From the NCBI RefSeq assembly GCF_039994875.1, contig NZ_CP121196.1, positions 3,162,001 through 3,226,000 of the forward strand: a DNA stretch of 64,000 bases. The letters run 5' to 3'. Positions 19,359-28,070 of this stretch are shown piece after piece (within the stretch, counting starts at the first letter, position 1; each line of letters begins with the position of its first letter). Origin of the DNA: Telmatobacter sp. DSM 110680 (GTDB taxonomy: Bacteria > Acidobacteriota > Terriglobia > Terriglobales > Acidobacteriaceae). The notes under the pieces were generated by a model, which ran no database searches, had not been told where the DNA came from, and saw only the letters and a program-made list of their open reading frames with translations. The translations under genes were made by a program, and so were the position numbers.

Positions 19359-20071
19359 TGATGCTTACCATGCGCGAATCGATGACCACTTCCGGAGTGC
19401 AGTCTAATCGGCCCGGCGAGTTTTTCAAGAAGCTTTCCGTGGCAGCACTCCGCGATCTGGAGTCAATGGAATTCCCCACGCTCTACCAGCCCGGCATGCA
19501 GCTTTTCTCTGAGAAGTGCACACCCGCAGGCATCTTCATCGTGGTCTCCGGAGAGGTCAAGCTTTCGATTAATTCGAGCGATGGCAAGCGCCTTATCCTC
19601 AGCATCGCGAAAGCCGGCGAAGTTCTTGGACTCTCGTCAGCGCTTTCAGGCTTGCCCAGCGAAATGACCGCAGAGGTCCTGTATCCCGCGCGAATCGCCG
19701 TCATCGATCGTGACCAGTTTATCGCCTACATGGGCCGTCATCCCGAGGTCTACCAGGTTGTTACACAGGAACTGAGCCTGCAATACAAGGTTGCATGCGA
19801 GCAGTTGCGCACGGTTGCCCTGTCTGGCTCCGCACCGGAAAAGCTTGCTCGCCTGTTGCTCGACTGGAGCGAAAACGGGCAGAAGACTGAAGCTGGAACG
19901 CGCGTTCGCTTCTCACTCACGCATGAAGAGATTGGCGAATTTATCGGCGCCTCGCGCGAGACGGTGACCCGTACTCTATCAAGCTTTAAGAGCCGTCGGC
20001 TTGTGGCGTTTCACGGATCGATCCTGACGATTCCGAGCAAGGGCGCCCTGCAAACTCTCGCTGGGATGTAA
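19358..20071 (+). CDS. Crp/Fnr family transcription regulator
   Basis: A 237-residue regulator with an N-terminal cyclic-nucleotide-binding-type beta-roll (about 25-145, including GIFIVVSGEVKLSI and the AGEVLGLSSALSG loop) and a C-terminal winged helix (HEEIGEFIGASRETVTRTL). The Cys pattern of true Fnr Fe-S proteins is absent, so it is more Crp-like; whether it binds cAMP is unclear. The start overlaps the STAS stop (TGATG), indicating translational coupling in a sigma-54-controlled operon. This pairing suggests a two-layer cascade: the activator turns on a second regulator. Confidence 0.92.
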   Translation: MMLTMRESMTTSGVQSNRPGEFFKKLSVAALRDLESMEFPTLYQPGMQLFSEKCTPAGIFIVVSGEVKLSINSSDGKRLILSIAKAGEVLGLSSALSGLPSEMTAEVLYPARIAVIDRDQFIAYMGRHPEVYQVVTQELSLQYKVACEQLRTVALSGSAPEKLARLLLDWSENGQKTEAGTRVRFSLTHEEIGEFIGASRETVTRTLSSFKSRRLVAFHGSILTIPSKGALQTLAGM

Positions 20072-20241
20072 TGCCGTAAACATAGCTAGATTCTTAAAAG
20101 CAGTTGCACTAGTTCGCTGCGATTGTTGTTGGGCCCGGGTTCGCGGCGACGCATTCATAAGGAATACCCGGCAGTGATGCACAGGAGCCTCCGCGCTACA
20201 ATGGCAGCCAACCATCTGTCATTGTTCCCAAGGAGGCTTCC

Positions 20242-20697
20242 GTGCGCAGAGTTCTAGCCGTATTGCTCTCTCTCGTCATTGCTTGCTGTGTTGCCGGACC
20301 GGTTTTGGCGCAGGGTGCTCCGCCGCAGGGAGGAGCCGACCAGCCTTACACCATCGAGTACTACTACAAGGTGCAGTGGGGGCATCAGCAGGAGTTCCAC
20401 GACCTCTTCCTTAAGAATCATTACCCACTTCTGAAGAAGATCCAGACTACGGGCCGCATGCTTGCGATCAAGATTGAGGCGCCTGCGTACCACACAACAG
20501 AAGATGGCCGCTGGGATTATCGGGTCACCATTACGTACAAGAACTCCGCCCTCGCAACGACGGCGAATCCTGACGAAGAGGCTTTTATCAAGCAACTCTG
20601 GCCGGATCAGGATACTTACAAGAAAGAGGAGCAGCGCAGGTTTGAGATTCTTGCCGCGCACTGGGATTTGCCGATCACTGAGATCACTCCGAGGTGA
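20242..20697 (+). CDS. Secreted protein of unknown function
   Basis: A 151-residue protein with a clear signal peptide (about 1-24, ending PVLAQ). The mature part (YTIEYYYKVQWGHQQEFHDL, then basic and aromatic segments) has the layout of a small ferredoxin-like or dimeric alpha-beta barrel domain, but I do not recognise a family. The start is GTG 20242, eleven bases after an AGGAGG. It stands alone, between the Crp/Fnr gene and a convergent epimerase gene. Confidence 0.78.
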   Translation: MRRVLAVLLSLVIACCVAGPVLAQGAPPQGGADQPYTIEYYYKVQWGHQQEFHDLFLKNHYPLLKKIQTTGRMLAIKIEAPAYHTTEDGRWDYRVTITYKNSALATTANPDEEAFIKQLWPDQDTYKKEEQRRFEILAAHWDLPITEITPR

Positions 20698-20800
20698 TAA
20701 AGGCAGGGAATAGGGAATAGTGACTAGAAAAGGCCGAAGCTCCGTCTGTTCGCTTTTCGTCGCTGTGCGAGAGGGCAGAAACTGGTTGCATTCTTTCCTC

Positions 20801-21790
20801 TCACTGTCTACTTCTTCGCCATCGCTCTACCAAGTCTTCAGATGCGTGCGCCCAATGGGGAATTTGAAATTTGAAGCCGGCATCGAGGAGGCGGGTTGGA
20901 ATCACGCGCCGGCTCTTTAGCACTAGCTCAGTTTCGGTTCGCATTAAAAATGCTGCAAGCTCCAGCAGCGGCGCGGGTGCGGGAATTCCATTGGGCATGT
21001 CCCAGGCGTCACGCAACTGCGCCATGAACTCGCGGTTTTGCTCAGGATACGGCGAGGCAATGTTGACTGCGCCGTCGAGGTCTTCGCGCAGAATCAGGAA
21101 CTCGACCGCCCGTGCAAAATCATCTTCGTGAATCCACGATACCCACTGCCTCCCGTTGCCTTGTTTTCCGCCGAGTCCCACGCGGACGAGATTTGACAGG
21201 ACGGCGAACGCGTTGCCGGCCACCGGGCTGAACGTGATCGCCGATCGCATTGCCACTTTGCGCGTGCGGGGAGTATCGGCTTTGAACAAGGCTGTTTCCC
21301 AGTCGCGCGCCACGCGAATCGAGAAGTCCCATGTCTCAGGTGCCCCTCGCTCACCGCCGCCGAGTGCACCGGTTCTCTCGTCCATGGAGCGATCAAGTGC
21401 ATGGCGGTAGATCGTTGCAGTCGATGCATTCAGCCATACGCGCGGCGGGTTGTTAAGCGATCCGATCACGTCGCCTAACAAGCGGGTCGATACGATGCGC
21501 GAGTTATAAATCTCAACGCGATTGTCCGGCGTGTAGCGGCAGTTCACGCTTCGGCCCGTCAGGTTGATGCACACGTCCGCGCCCTCGAGATACTGCGTCC
21601 ATATACCTGGCGTCTGCGCGTCCCAGTGCACCGTTTCCCACTCGGCGGTATGTGGTCCGCGTGTCAACACAGTGACGTGGTCGCCGCGACGCTGGAAGTG
21701 CCGCGCCAGCACTTGGCCCACCTGACCACTACCCCCCGGAATGACGATGCGAAGCGGTCGAACTGCCGCAAAATTTCCCGTGATCATCAA
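20801..21790 (-). CDS. TIGR01777 family NAD(P)-binding epimerase-like protein
   Basis: A 329-residue extended-SDR protein of the TIGR01777 (YfcH/DUF1731) family. It has a Rossmann motif GGSGQVG (about 19-25), the family pattern CINLTGRSVNCRYTPDNR, WVSWIHEDDFARAVEF in the middle, and a C-terminal DUF1731-like segment with VIPTRLLDAGFKF. The biochemical role of the family is not settled; some members are linked to cell division or nucleotide-sugar chemistry. The start MMITGNF gives a slightly long N-terminus; the second Met is equally possible. Confidence 0.9.
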   Translation of the reverse strand: MMITGNFAAVRPLRIVIPGGSGQVGQVLARHFQRRGDHVTVLTRGPHTAEWETVHWDAQTPGIWTQYLEGADVCINLTGRSVNCRYTPDNRVEIYNSRIVSTRLLGDVIGSLNNPPRVWLNASTATIYRHALDRSMDERTGALGGGERGAPETWDFSIRVARDWETALFKADTPRTRKVAMRSAITFSPVAGNAFAVLSNLVRVGLGGKQGNGRQWVSWIHEDDFARAVEFLILREDLDGAVNIASPYPEQNREFMAQLRDAWDMPNGIPAPAPLLELAAFLMRTETELVLKSRRVIPTRLLDAGFKFQIPHWAHASEDLVERWRRSRQ

Positions 21791-21962
21791 GTGGAGTTTA
21801 GACTGATCGGCTCGAATCGTGTGCTGTCGAGAAAATGGGTGGGTTGGGATTCCGGCGTTGATTCGGAACGTCCTGCGACCTTTTCATAGGGGCCCTCGCT
21901 TGTGCAGCGATGGAGCAGTGGCGAATTGCACAAGAACCTTTGATTCGAGAAAATCTGGTCGA

Positions 21963-22535
21963 TCACTGTACCGGTGGTGGGGGCGGGGGCTGGATCGGCG
22001 GATAGCCGTACGCGGCGAGGTACTGCCTGCGTTGATGGCCCCGAATCTCGCGCACGACGATAATGATGACCAGGCCTATGACCAGAAGCGGCGTCCAGAA
22101 GATCCACGGTGGCTGCGCTACGCGATTTCCCGAGATGCTCGCGGAATCGGCCGCATGCAGGCCGCCGAACATGACCACCACGTCATTGCCAACTGTAACG
22201 TCCTCACCCAAGTGGACGGATCCAAAGAAATTCACCAGGTCGTGACCGATGGCAGCATTGTCGTCCGCGCGTACCGACCCAAAAAAGACCACAATATCGT
22301 GCTTCGATTGGTGCGCGACATGCACATTGCCGAAAAAAACTACCACGTCATGATCGATGTCACCTTTGGCATCGACGCTGCAGAAGAAGCAGACAGCGTC
22401 GTGAATTGATTTTCCTTCCGGAACAACAATCCTGCTCCCGAACTGCACGGCATCCTTATCCGCGCGCGCTGGCATGGCAGCGGCCAGCAGTAAGCTGGAC
22501 AACAACAGCAGGGTAGAGAAACTGTGTCGAGGCAT
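21963..22535 (-). CDS. Membrane-anchored protein with five beta-solenoid-like repeats
   Basis: A 190-residue protein with a signal peptide (about 1-24, ending PARA), five imperfect repeats of about 17-19 residues (consensus HDvVvFFGSVhx), one membrane helix (about 143-160, TPLLVIGLVIIIVV), and a short cytosolic tail ending in poly-Pro (PPPPPP). The repeats resemble right-handed beta-helix or polymer-forming (bactofilin/CcmA-like) proteins. The first repeat carries CFFC where later ones have VFFG, a possible disulfide or metal site. ATG 22535 is preceded by GAGGG; a GTG four codons upstream is the alternative. Function unknown. Confidence 0.7.
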   Translation of the reverse strand: MPRHSFSTLLLLSSLLLAAAMPARADKDAVQFGSRIVVPEGKSIHDAVCFFCSVDAKGDIDHDVVVFFGNVHVAHQSKHDIVVFFGSVRADDNAAIGHDLVNFFGSVHLGEDVTVGNDVVVMFGGLHAADSASISGNRVAQPPWIFWTPLLVIGLVIIIVVREIRGHQRRQYLAAYGYPPIQPPPPPPVQ

Positions 22536-22686
22536 AGCGACCCTCACACCAGAATTCTACGCGCGGGCTGGCAGAAAGGTTCCCGCAAACCGAAGATAAA
22601 TTGATCTGATTGCTCAGGTTTGATCTATGCATTCCGAGGCATTTGCGCATGACCAAATGCGAGCCCAAAATAATTTTTCCGCATAT

Positions 22687-22703
22687 ATGACAAATTGTGT
22701 CAT
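22687..22703. promoter_or_regulatory. Palindromic operator-like site upstream of dinB-like gene
   Basis: ATGACA-AATTG-TGTCAT is a perfect 6-bp inverted repeat around five bases, 53 bases before the DinB-like start codon in the divergent region. It resembles a repressor site; the protein is not identifiable from this window. Confidence 0.45.
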
Positions 22704-22755
22704 GTATGGTTTGGCATCGTTGTACTGTGCTCAGATTTGGGCGGAGGAAAACGAT

Positions 22756-23241
22756 ATGACAACTGCGATTGCGGAAGTGGGCGTGGAGACGGCAGGCGAT
22801 CTTCTGAAGAACTGGCAGGGACACCGACGGCTGACGCGCAGGGTGATTGAGGCGTTTCCGGAAGACAAGCTTTTCGCGTTTTCGATTGGCGGGATGCGTC
22901 CGTTTTCGGAGCTGGCATGGGAGTTTATCCGTATGGCGGTGCCGATCGCCGAGGGCGTCGCGACGGGGAAGTGGGCGGAGTTCTCATTTGCAAAAGCAAG
23001 CGTGACGACTAAAAGCGAGCTGCTCCGGATATGGGATGAACAGACGGCGAGGCTGGACGAGGTGTTCGCACAGATTCCGCCGCACCGGTTCAGCGAGGTC
23101 GACAAGGCGTTTGGGCAGTGGGAAGGACGCGGAATCGACACGATCCGCTACGCAATCGACAATGAGATCCACCATCGAGGACAGGGATATGTCTATTTGA
23201 GAGCGCTGGGGATCGAGCCACCGCCGTTCTGGGAACGATGA
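22756..23241 (+). CDS. DinB family protein
   Basis: A 161-residue four-helix-bundle protein of the DinB/YfiT type. Metal-binding histidines can be placed at the C-terminal EIHHRGQGYVYLR motif, where HHRGQ is the family signature. Members act as metal-dependent thiol S-transferases or nucleases of unknown substrate, and are often stress-induced. The frame is open 43 codons further upstream, but ATG 22756 has GGAGG eight bases before it. A palindrome at 22687-22703 may regulate it. Confidence 0.9.
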   Translation: MTTAIAEVGVETAGDLLKNWQGHRRLTRRVIEAFPEDKLFAFSIGGMRPFSELAWEFIRMAVPIAEGVATGKWAEFSFAKASVTTKSELLRIWDEQTARLDEVFAQIPPHRFSEVDKAFGQWEGRGIDTIRYAIDNEIHHRGQGYVYLRALGIEPPPFWER

Positions 23242-23245
23242 ACCG

Positions 23246-23280
23246 CAGTGTTCAGATTGTCAGTGTTCAGTGATCAGTTC
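23246..23280 (+). repeat. CAGTGATCAG word repeat
   Basis: CAGTGTTCAG and CAGTGATCAG words occur here just after the DinB-like gene. A 14-base identical string (GTTCAGTGATCAGT) reappears inverted in the nuoA-nuoB gap (36901-36932), so this is a dispersed intergenic family. Confidence 0.5.
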
Positions 23281-23323
23281 AAAGAAAACTGAGAGCCGAT
23301 CCTTGAACGCTGACAACTGGCAC

Positions 23324-26017
23324 TTAGAATTCGACGCGCATACCCAGTTGGATTCGCCGAGGGGGGCCATCGGCGGTGACGTCACCGAATGTGGGCGAAG
23401 TCTCGACCGTGTCGATGCTGGATGGGTTCTGGTGGTTGAGGAGGTTGAAGGCGCCGGCAGAGAAGCCGACCTTCGGAGCTTCCTCATCCTTGTTGGGAGT
23501 GATTGCAAAATCATGTCCCCAGCGCAGATCGAGGTCCACATAAGACGGCGCATTCTCTGTATTTCGTGCAACTCCATCTGGACGCGTGTTGAAGAGTGAA
23601 TCGCCGTAAGCGTCGGTGCCGGTGGTGATCGTCCAGGGGCGGCCGGAGTTGGCGAAGATTCCCGCGGCAAGGTTATAGACGCTCTTGGGATTGAACATGG
23701 CGTACATGCCGAGGCGGTTGCGACGATCAAAGCTGGCATTCGACCACTCATCGTTCGTCGCGTACTGATTCTGCGGGAACCAGCTGATGCCGCCGGTGTT
23801 CGATTCGTAGTGCGACCAGGTGTAACGGCCAAATCCAGTGAAGTATTTGTTCAGGCGGCCGCGATAGGAGAGATCGAGCCCGCTGCCTTCAAAGAATCCG
23901 TACGGCTGCATCTGGCGGATCAGTCCGTAATTTGGATTCGGGCGTACCGTATATCCGGACTCGGGCGTTGGGGCATTAATGTCCACCGAGCGAAACTCGT
24001 GGATACCGCGAGTTGAATAGGCGCTGATGATGCCCGTAGCCTTCTCGCCCAGTTGGCGCTCGATGGAGAGACCGTATTGGAGTTCGTAGGGGATAGCTGC
24101 ATTTGGCGCTAGTTGGGCGAGATTCGCGGGCTGTTCTGTAATGGTTGTGCAGTCGGATACCGGCACGCATCCGGAAGAGGGAAGCGTCGCTGGATTCAGC
24201 GAAATCTGGATCGAACGTCGCCGCGCATTTTCATAGCGCGCCAAATCCAAGAGCGGGCCGGAGCCGAAGCGGTCGTAATAGATGCCGCCGCCGCCGCGAA
24301 CTACGGTCTTCGAGTCCTCATCGACCACCCACGCGAATGAGACACGCGGCGAAAAGCCGAGCCGCTTGGTGGCCAGGAAATTCTGCCAGTCGTAGCGAAT
24401 GCCGGGTGTGATGGAGAAGCGCGCATTCATCTTGAACTGATCCTGAATAAAGGCGCCCATCTCCTGCTGGTGATAGATGAAATGCACGTCGCCGGTATTC
24501 TGCGAAAACTCAGACGGCAGGTTGTTCACATAATTCTGCAACGCTGTTTGGGCGATTGTGCCATCGGCGTTCAACGTTGGCCCGAAGGTGTACGTACCCA
24601 GCGCATTAGTGTTGTCGTCAAACGCTCGCCTGCCGATGTGGGGAACGTTAGCACCGAACTTGAGGGTGTGGCGGCCATGGGTCCAGGTCACGATGTCGGT
24701 GATGCGGAAGTTGTATTCGGTGCTGAGATAGTCGCCCTGCGCAGAGCCACCTACGAAGTCCCCGCTGACATTTACGCGTGGCGCTTCAAAGACATTTGCG
24801 TGGCGATTGAAGTCATGCTCTCCCACTACGGAGAACTGATTGAGCAGCACCGCCGAAAGTGTCGAGTCGACGTGTACGACGGTATCGTCTTCGTGATATT
24901 CGCTGTTGTAGGCGCTGCTGGCCAATGCCTGTCCGCCTGCGCCTTGATTTTGGCCGGTCCAATCTTCGTAGCTGTACTGCGCGTATGCCGAGTATTTGTC
25001 GCCGAACTGGTGCGCAGCACGAACGCTGAATTCGGTGTCGCGCGTCGGCGCTGGAACATTGGCTTGTAGCAAGCCACTCGGATCACCGGGAGTCGGAACC
25101 ACAACGGCGTTCACAACTGAATTCAGATCCTCTTCCGCGCGATTGAAGCTGGCGAGAAAGCTGCTCTTCTTTGCGAAGAAGATTGGCCCGGTGGTGCTGC
25201 CTTCGTATACGCGCCGCTGCTCAAATGGTTTCGAGGGGGCCAATGCGTTCTGCGCATTCAGTGCGGAATCGCGAAAGAGAAAATTGAATTGTCCGTGATA
25301 TTTGTCGGCTGCGGACTTGGTGATGATTTCCATTTGCCCGCGGCCCGGCCAGTAGTACTGCGCGGAATATGGGTCCTGGTTGATGCGGACTTCCTGCACG
25401 GCGGAAGCTGACACTGTGGCACGGTTTGCTTCTACTCCGTCGACCATCAATCCTGAGCCGCCGGATCCCGATGCGCTGTCGTCAAGAAACGAACTCATGG
25501 CAGTGACGTAGTCATTGTCAAAGATTGGTAACGCTTTCAAATCGCTCGAAGTCATGACCGACGAGTCGCGATTCTCCTCCGACGCAGTCAAGTCTTCATC
25601 TGTATCACCGTTTACACGGACATTCGTTGCCACCGAAGCGATCGGCAGCGTGATGTGCAGTGGCGCGGCCATAACATGGGCGACAGGAGCGGCGGCGGAG
25701 ACGACGTTGGGACGGACTGTCACGGGCAGATGAACGGTTTCGAATCCGGGTTCCGAGATGACGAGAGTGAAGCTGCCCGCATGGGGAGCGGCCATCAGGA
25801 AGTTGCCGACGCCATCTGATTTTGTGGTTACTGCGATCGAGCCGTCGGCGTTCAAGAGGTCGACTTCAGCGTTGGGAACGATGGCACCGGTCGGATCAGC
25901 CACTACTCCTTGCACCGTGGATGCGGGCGCGGGTTTTGCAGAAGATGTCGATGAGTCTGCGGCGAAGATGAGGACAGACGACGACAGCAAGACGGCCAAA
26001 GCAATGAAGCGCAACAT
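23324..26017 (-). CDS. Oar-like TonB-dependent receptor (second)
   Basis: An 897-residue outer-membrane protein with a signal peptide (about 1-20, ALAVLLSSSVLIFAA), a carboxypeptidase-regulatory-like domain (about 34-110, VQGVVADPTGAIVPNAEV), a plug-like part (VMTSSDLKALPIFDNDYV) and a long barrel ending in QLGMRVEF. It is shorter than the receptor at 1712-4879 and clearly a different paralogue. ATG 26017 has GGAG seven bases upstream; the 56 earlier in-frame codons do not look like a secretion signal. The substrate is unknown. Confidence 0.88.
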   Translation of the reverse strand: MLRFIALAVLLSSSVLIFAADSSTSSAKPAPASTVQGVVADPTGAIVPNAEVDLLNADGSIAVTTKSDGVGNFLMAAPHAGSFTLVISEPGFETVHLPVTVRPNVVSAAAPVAHVMAAPLHITLPIASVATNVRVNGDTDEDLTASEENRDSSVMTSSDLKALPIFDNDYVTAMSSFLDDSASGSGGSGLMVDGVEANRATVSASAVQEVRINQDPYSAQYYWPGRGQMEIITKSAADKYHGQFNFLFRDSALNAQNALAPSKPFEQRRVYEGSTTGPIFFAKKSSFLASFNRAEEDLNSVVNAVVVPTPGDPSGLLQANVPAPTRDTEFSVRAAHQFGDKYSAYAQYSYEDWTGQNQGAGGQALASSAYNSEYHEDDTVVHVDSTLSAVLLNQFSVVGEHDFNRHANVFEAPRVNVSGDFVGGSAQGDYLSTEYNFRITDIVTWTHGRHTLKFGANVPHIGRRAFDDNTNALGTYTFGPTLNADGTIAQTALQNYVNNLPSEFSQNTGDVHFIYHQQEMGAFIQDQFKMNARFSITPGIRYDWQNFLATKRLGFSPRVSFAWVVDEDSKTVVRGGGGIYYDRFGSGPLLDLARYENARRRSIQISLNPATLPSSGCVPVSDCTTITEQPANLAQLAPNAAIPYELQYGLSIERQLGEKATGIISAYSTRGIHEFRSVDINAPTPESGYTVRPNPNYGLIRQMQPYGFFEGSGLDLSYRGRLNKYFTGFGRYTWSHYESNTGGISWFPQNQYATNDEWSNASFDRRNRLGMYAMFNPKSVYNLAAGIFANSGRPWTITTGTDAYGDSLFNTRPDGVARNTENAPSYVDLDLRWGHDFAITPNKDEEAPKVGFSAGAFNLLNHQNPSSIDTVETSPTFGDVTADGPPRRIQLGMRVEF

Positions 26018-26234
26018 GAAAGTCTCCAACAATACCCAACATCGCGGCCTGGGGGAACAAGCCGGCAACTGCTCGTGCAACGGTGCTGTCTTCTGCGAAA
26101 AGATGGACATTCGTGGCCAGCGAATGTCGATGCCAGAAGACACTTGTCTCGTGGTCTTCCGCTTCGAGACGATCTTTGACCGCAATCTAACTCCACGCCT
26201 CAGGCGCTGGTGCGGTCTTATGTGAGGGGCACCC

Positions 26235-26963
26235 TTATAAATCGATTTTCGCAGGACTCAAGGCGGCTGTCCAGTCTGCAGGTGTATCCACCAGCACGTC
26301 AGGCGGAATGGCTTCCAGGCTGCCTGGGGCGAGCCCGAATGTGCAGCCGATGCACCATGCGCCGGCGTTGCGGGCCGTCAGTACGTCTACCTGGCTGTCG
26401 CCGATCATGACTGTCTGCTCCGGCGTTGCGTCGGCCTCTTTCATCAATGCGATCAGGCCTTCGGGATCGGGCTTCTTGGTGGGGAAGCTGTTGCCGCCGT
26501 AGATGTTCAGGAAGAAGGGGGCGAGGCCGAGTGCCTCACAGATCGCTTGCGCGGGGCGAACCGGTTTATTGGTGAGGACTGCCATCTTGCGGGCGGGTAC
26601 GTTGAGTTGGTCATACACTTTGTGGAGCGCATCGAGAGCTTCGAGAACGCCTTCATATGCATAGGTGTAATCGAGCTTGTGCTCGCGGTAGTAGTCGAGA
26701 AAAAACCTGTAGGCTTCGGCCAGGAGTTCTTCGTTGGGTTCCTTGCCGTCATCTGCGGCAAATGCTCGGCGGATCAGCATGAGGGCTCCGTTGCCGATGT
26801 AACCCGCAATCACTTCATCGGAGAGATGCGGGCGGCCAAAATTCTCCAGCGTCGCATTCACACTGTTGCAGAGATCCTGCGCGGAATCGATGAGCGTGCC
26901 ATCGAGATCAAATACCAGCAGCTTCAGCTGCTCCACAGGCACCGGACGAAGAACCCGAATCAT
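26235..26963 (-). CDS. gph: Phosphoglycolate phosphatase (HAD superfamily)
   Basis: A 242-residue HAD hydrolase of the Gph type. Motif I is DLDGTLIDS (about 19-27), with the cap following (LENFGRPHLSDEVIAGYIGNG); motif II lies in VLTNKP, and motif III and IV in KKPDP and MIGDSQVDVLTARNAG. It should dephosphorylate 2-phosphoglycolate from DNA repair, although related phosphatases share this pattern. Start MIRVLRPVPVEQ places the first motif at the usual distance. Confidence 0.85.
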   Translation of the reverse strand: MIRVLRPVPVEQLKLLVFDLDGTLIDSAQDLCNSVNATLENFGRPHLSDEVIAGYIGNGALMLIRRAFAADDGKEPNEELLAEAYRFFLDYYREHKLDYTYAYEGVLEALDALHKVYDQLNVPARKMAVLTNKPVRPAQAICEALGLAPFFLNIYGGNSFPTKKPDPEGLIALMKEADATPEQTVMIGDSQVDVLTARNAGAWCIGCTFGLAPGSLEAIPPDVLVDTPADWTAALSPAKIDL

Positions 26964-27130
26964 ACTTCCAGTGTAACGGGAGCTTGTGTGATGGTGTTGA
27001 CGTATGGGATGCAGCGGTCTCGCGGGTCAGACTTGGGAATCGGCCTCAACTTGCGTTGTCCTGGCCTGAGCAAAATCAGATCACCACTCGTTTAAACTTG
27101 CTGATTGCAGTTTTCCTGAAGGATAACGTC

Positions 27131-27859
27131 ATGCTTAGAACGAGACTTGCCTTGGTTCTTGTCGGATTTGCTTTGTTCTCATTAACGCTGACTGCGCAGC
27201 ACGCGCCTGTAACTGCGCCAACAGTTGCGAGCGAAAGTATTCCCAATCTTGGGCCGCTGCTTGATCGCGTGAACGCATTGAAGACGGAGCTGCGGCAATA
27301 TCACGATTGCGCCGGTGCGGCAGGCTGCTATGCGAAAGATCTCGATCAGCAGGCTGATCGCGCAATTAAGTTTTTGCGCTTGCGTGTGGCGCACCGGAAG
27401 GCAAACGACAAGTTGGCCGTGATTCTGGATATTGATGAAACAGCGCTCTCAAACTGGGCCGAAATGAGTGCGGCCAACTTTGAATACAACAGCAAAGACT
27501 TCAATGCGTGGGTTGCATCGGCGCAGGCGCCGGCGATTCCGGGAACGCTTCGCATTTTCAAAGCGGCGGAAGAGCTGGGCGTGAGCGTCATCTTTATTAC
27601 CGGCAGGCCGGAGACACAGCGCGCTTCATCGGAAGCAAATCTTCGTCTACGGGGTTTCGATAGGTGGGAGCGGCTGATTATGCGAAGGCCCGATCAACAA
27701 AAGCTGACGGCAGAGCAATACAAGTCTGCGGCGCGAGGGATCGTTGCCACGAAATTCCACATCGTGCTTAATGTCGGGGATCAGTGGAGCGATTTAAGAG
27801 GCGTGAATCCAGCAGAGTTTTCCGTGAAGTATCCGGATCCGTATTACTTCATCAAGTAG
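27131..27859 (+). CDS. HAD-type acid phosphatase, class B/C-like, secreted
   Basis: A 242-residue protein with a signal peptide (about 1-23, ending LTAQ) and the DDDD-phosphatase layout of class C acid phosphatases (HAD IIIB): ILDIDETALSNW gives the two catalytic Asp residues, FITGRPETQ the Thr motif, and VGDQWSDL the last acidic pair. Such enzymes release phosphate from nucleotides or sugar phosphates outside the cytoplasm. ATG 27131 has AAGGA eight bases upstream; the frame is open upstream to 26984 without a site. No lipobox Cys is visible. Confidence 0.87.
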   Translation: MLRTRLALVLVGFALFSLTLTAQHAPVTAPTVASESIPNLGPLLDRVNALKTELRQYHDCAGAAGCYAKDLDQQADRAIKFLRLRVAHRKANDKLAVILDIDETALSNWAEMSAANFEYNSKDFNAWVASAQAPAIPGTLRIFKAAEELGVSVIFITGRPETQRASSEANLRLRGFDRWERLIMRRPDQQKLTAEQYKSAARGIVATKFHIVLNVGDQWSDLRGVNPAEFSVKYPDPYYFIK

Positions 27860-27900
27860 TCAGGAAGTTGTGCGGGCTGAAACCAGATAGGCCGATGGTA

Positions 27901-27997
27901 AGGGGGAGGGGGAGGGGAGGAAAAAGGCAGGCGAGGCCTCCCAGGAGGTTGAGCTTTGTCATCGCGGTCTGATGCCAGAACTCCGAAGCCTCGCCTG
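27901..27997. repeat. Purine-rich tract and long-range inverted repeat between convergent genes
   Basis: A purine tract with G-runs of 5, 5, 4 and 2 (27902-27920) is followed by CAGGCGAGGC (27928-27937), which pairs with GCCTCGCCTG at 27988-27997 across 50 bases. It may act as a terminator for the acid phosphatase and DUF4097 genes, or as a G-quadruplex-prone spacer. Confidence 0.45.
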
Positions 27998-28070
27998 AGG
28001 AACGAACTTTAGATGCACGCTTCGATCGGCCCAGTCCACCTAGACCCGATCGCACAACACTCTGAAAAAC

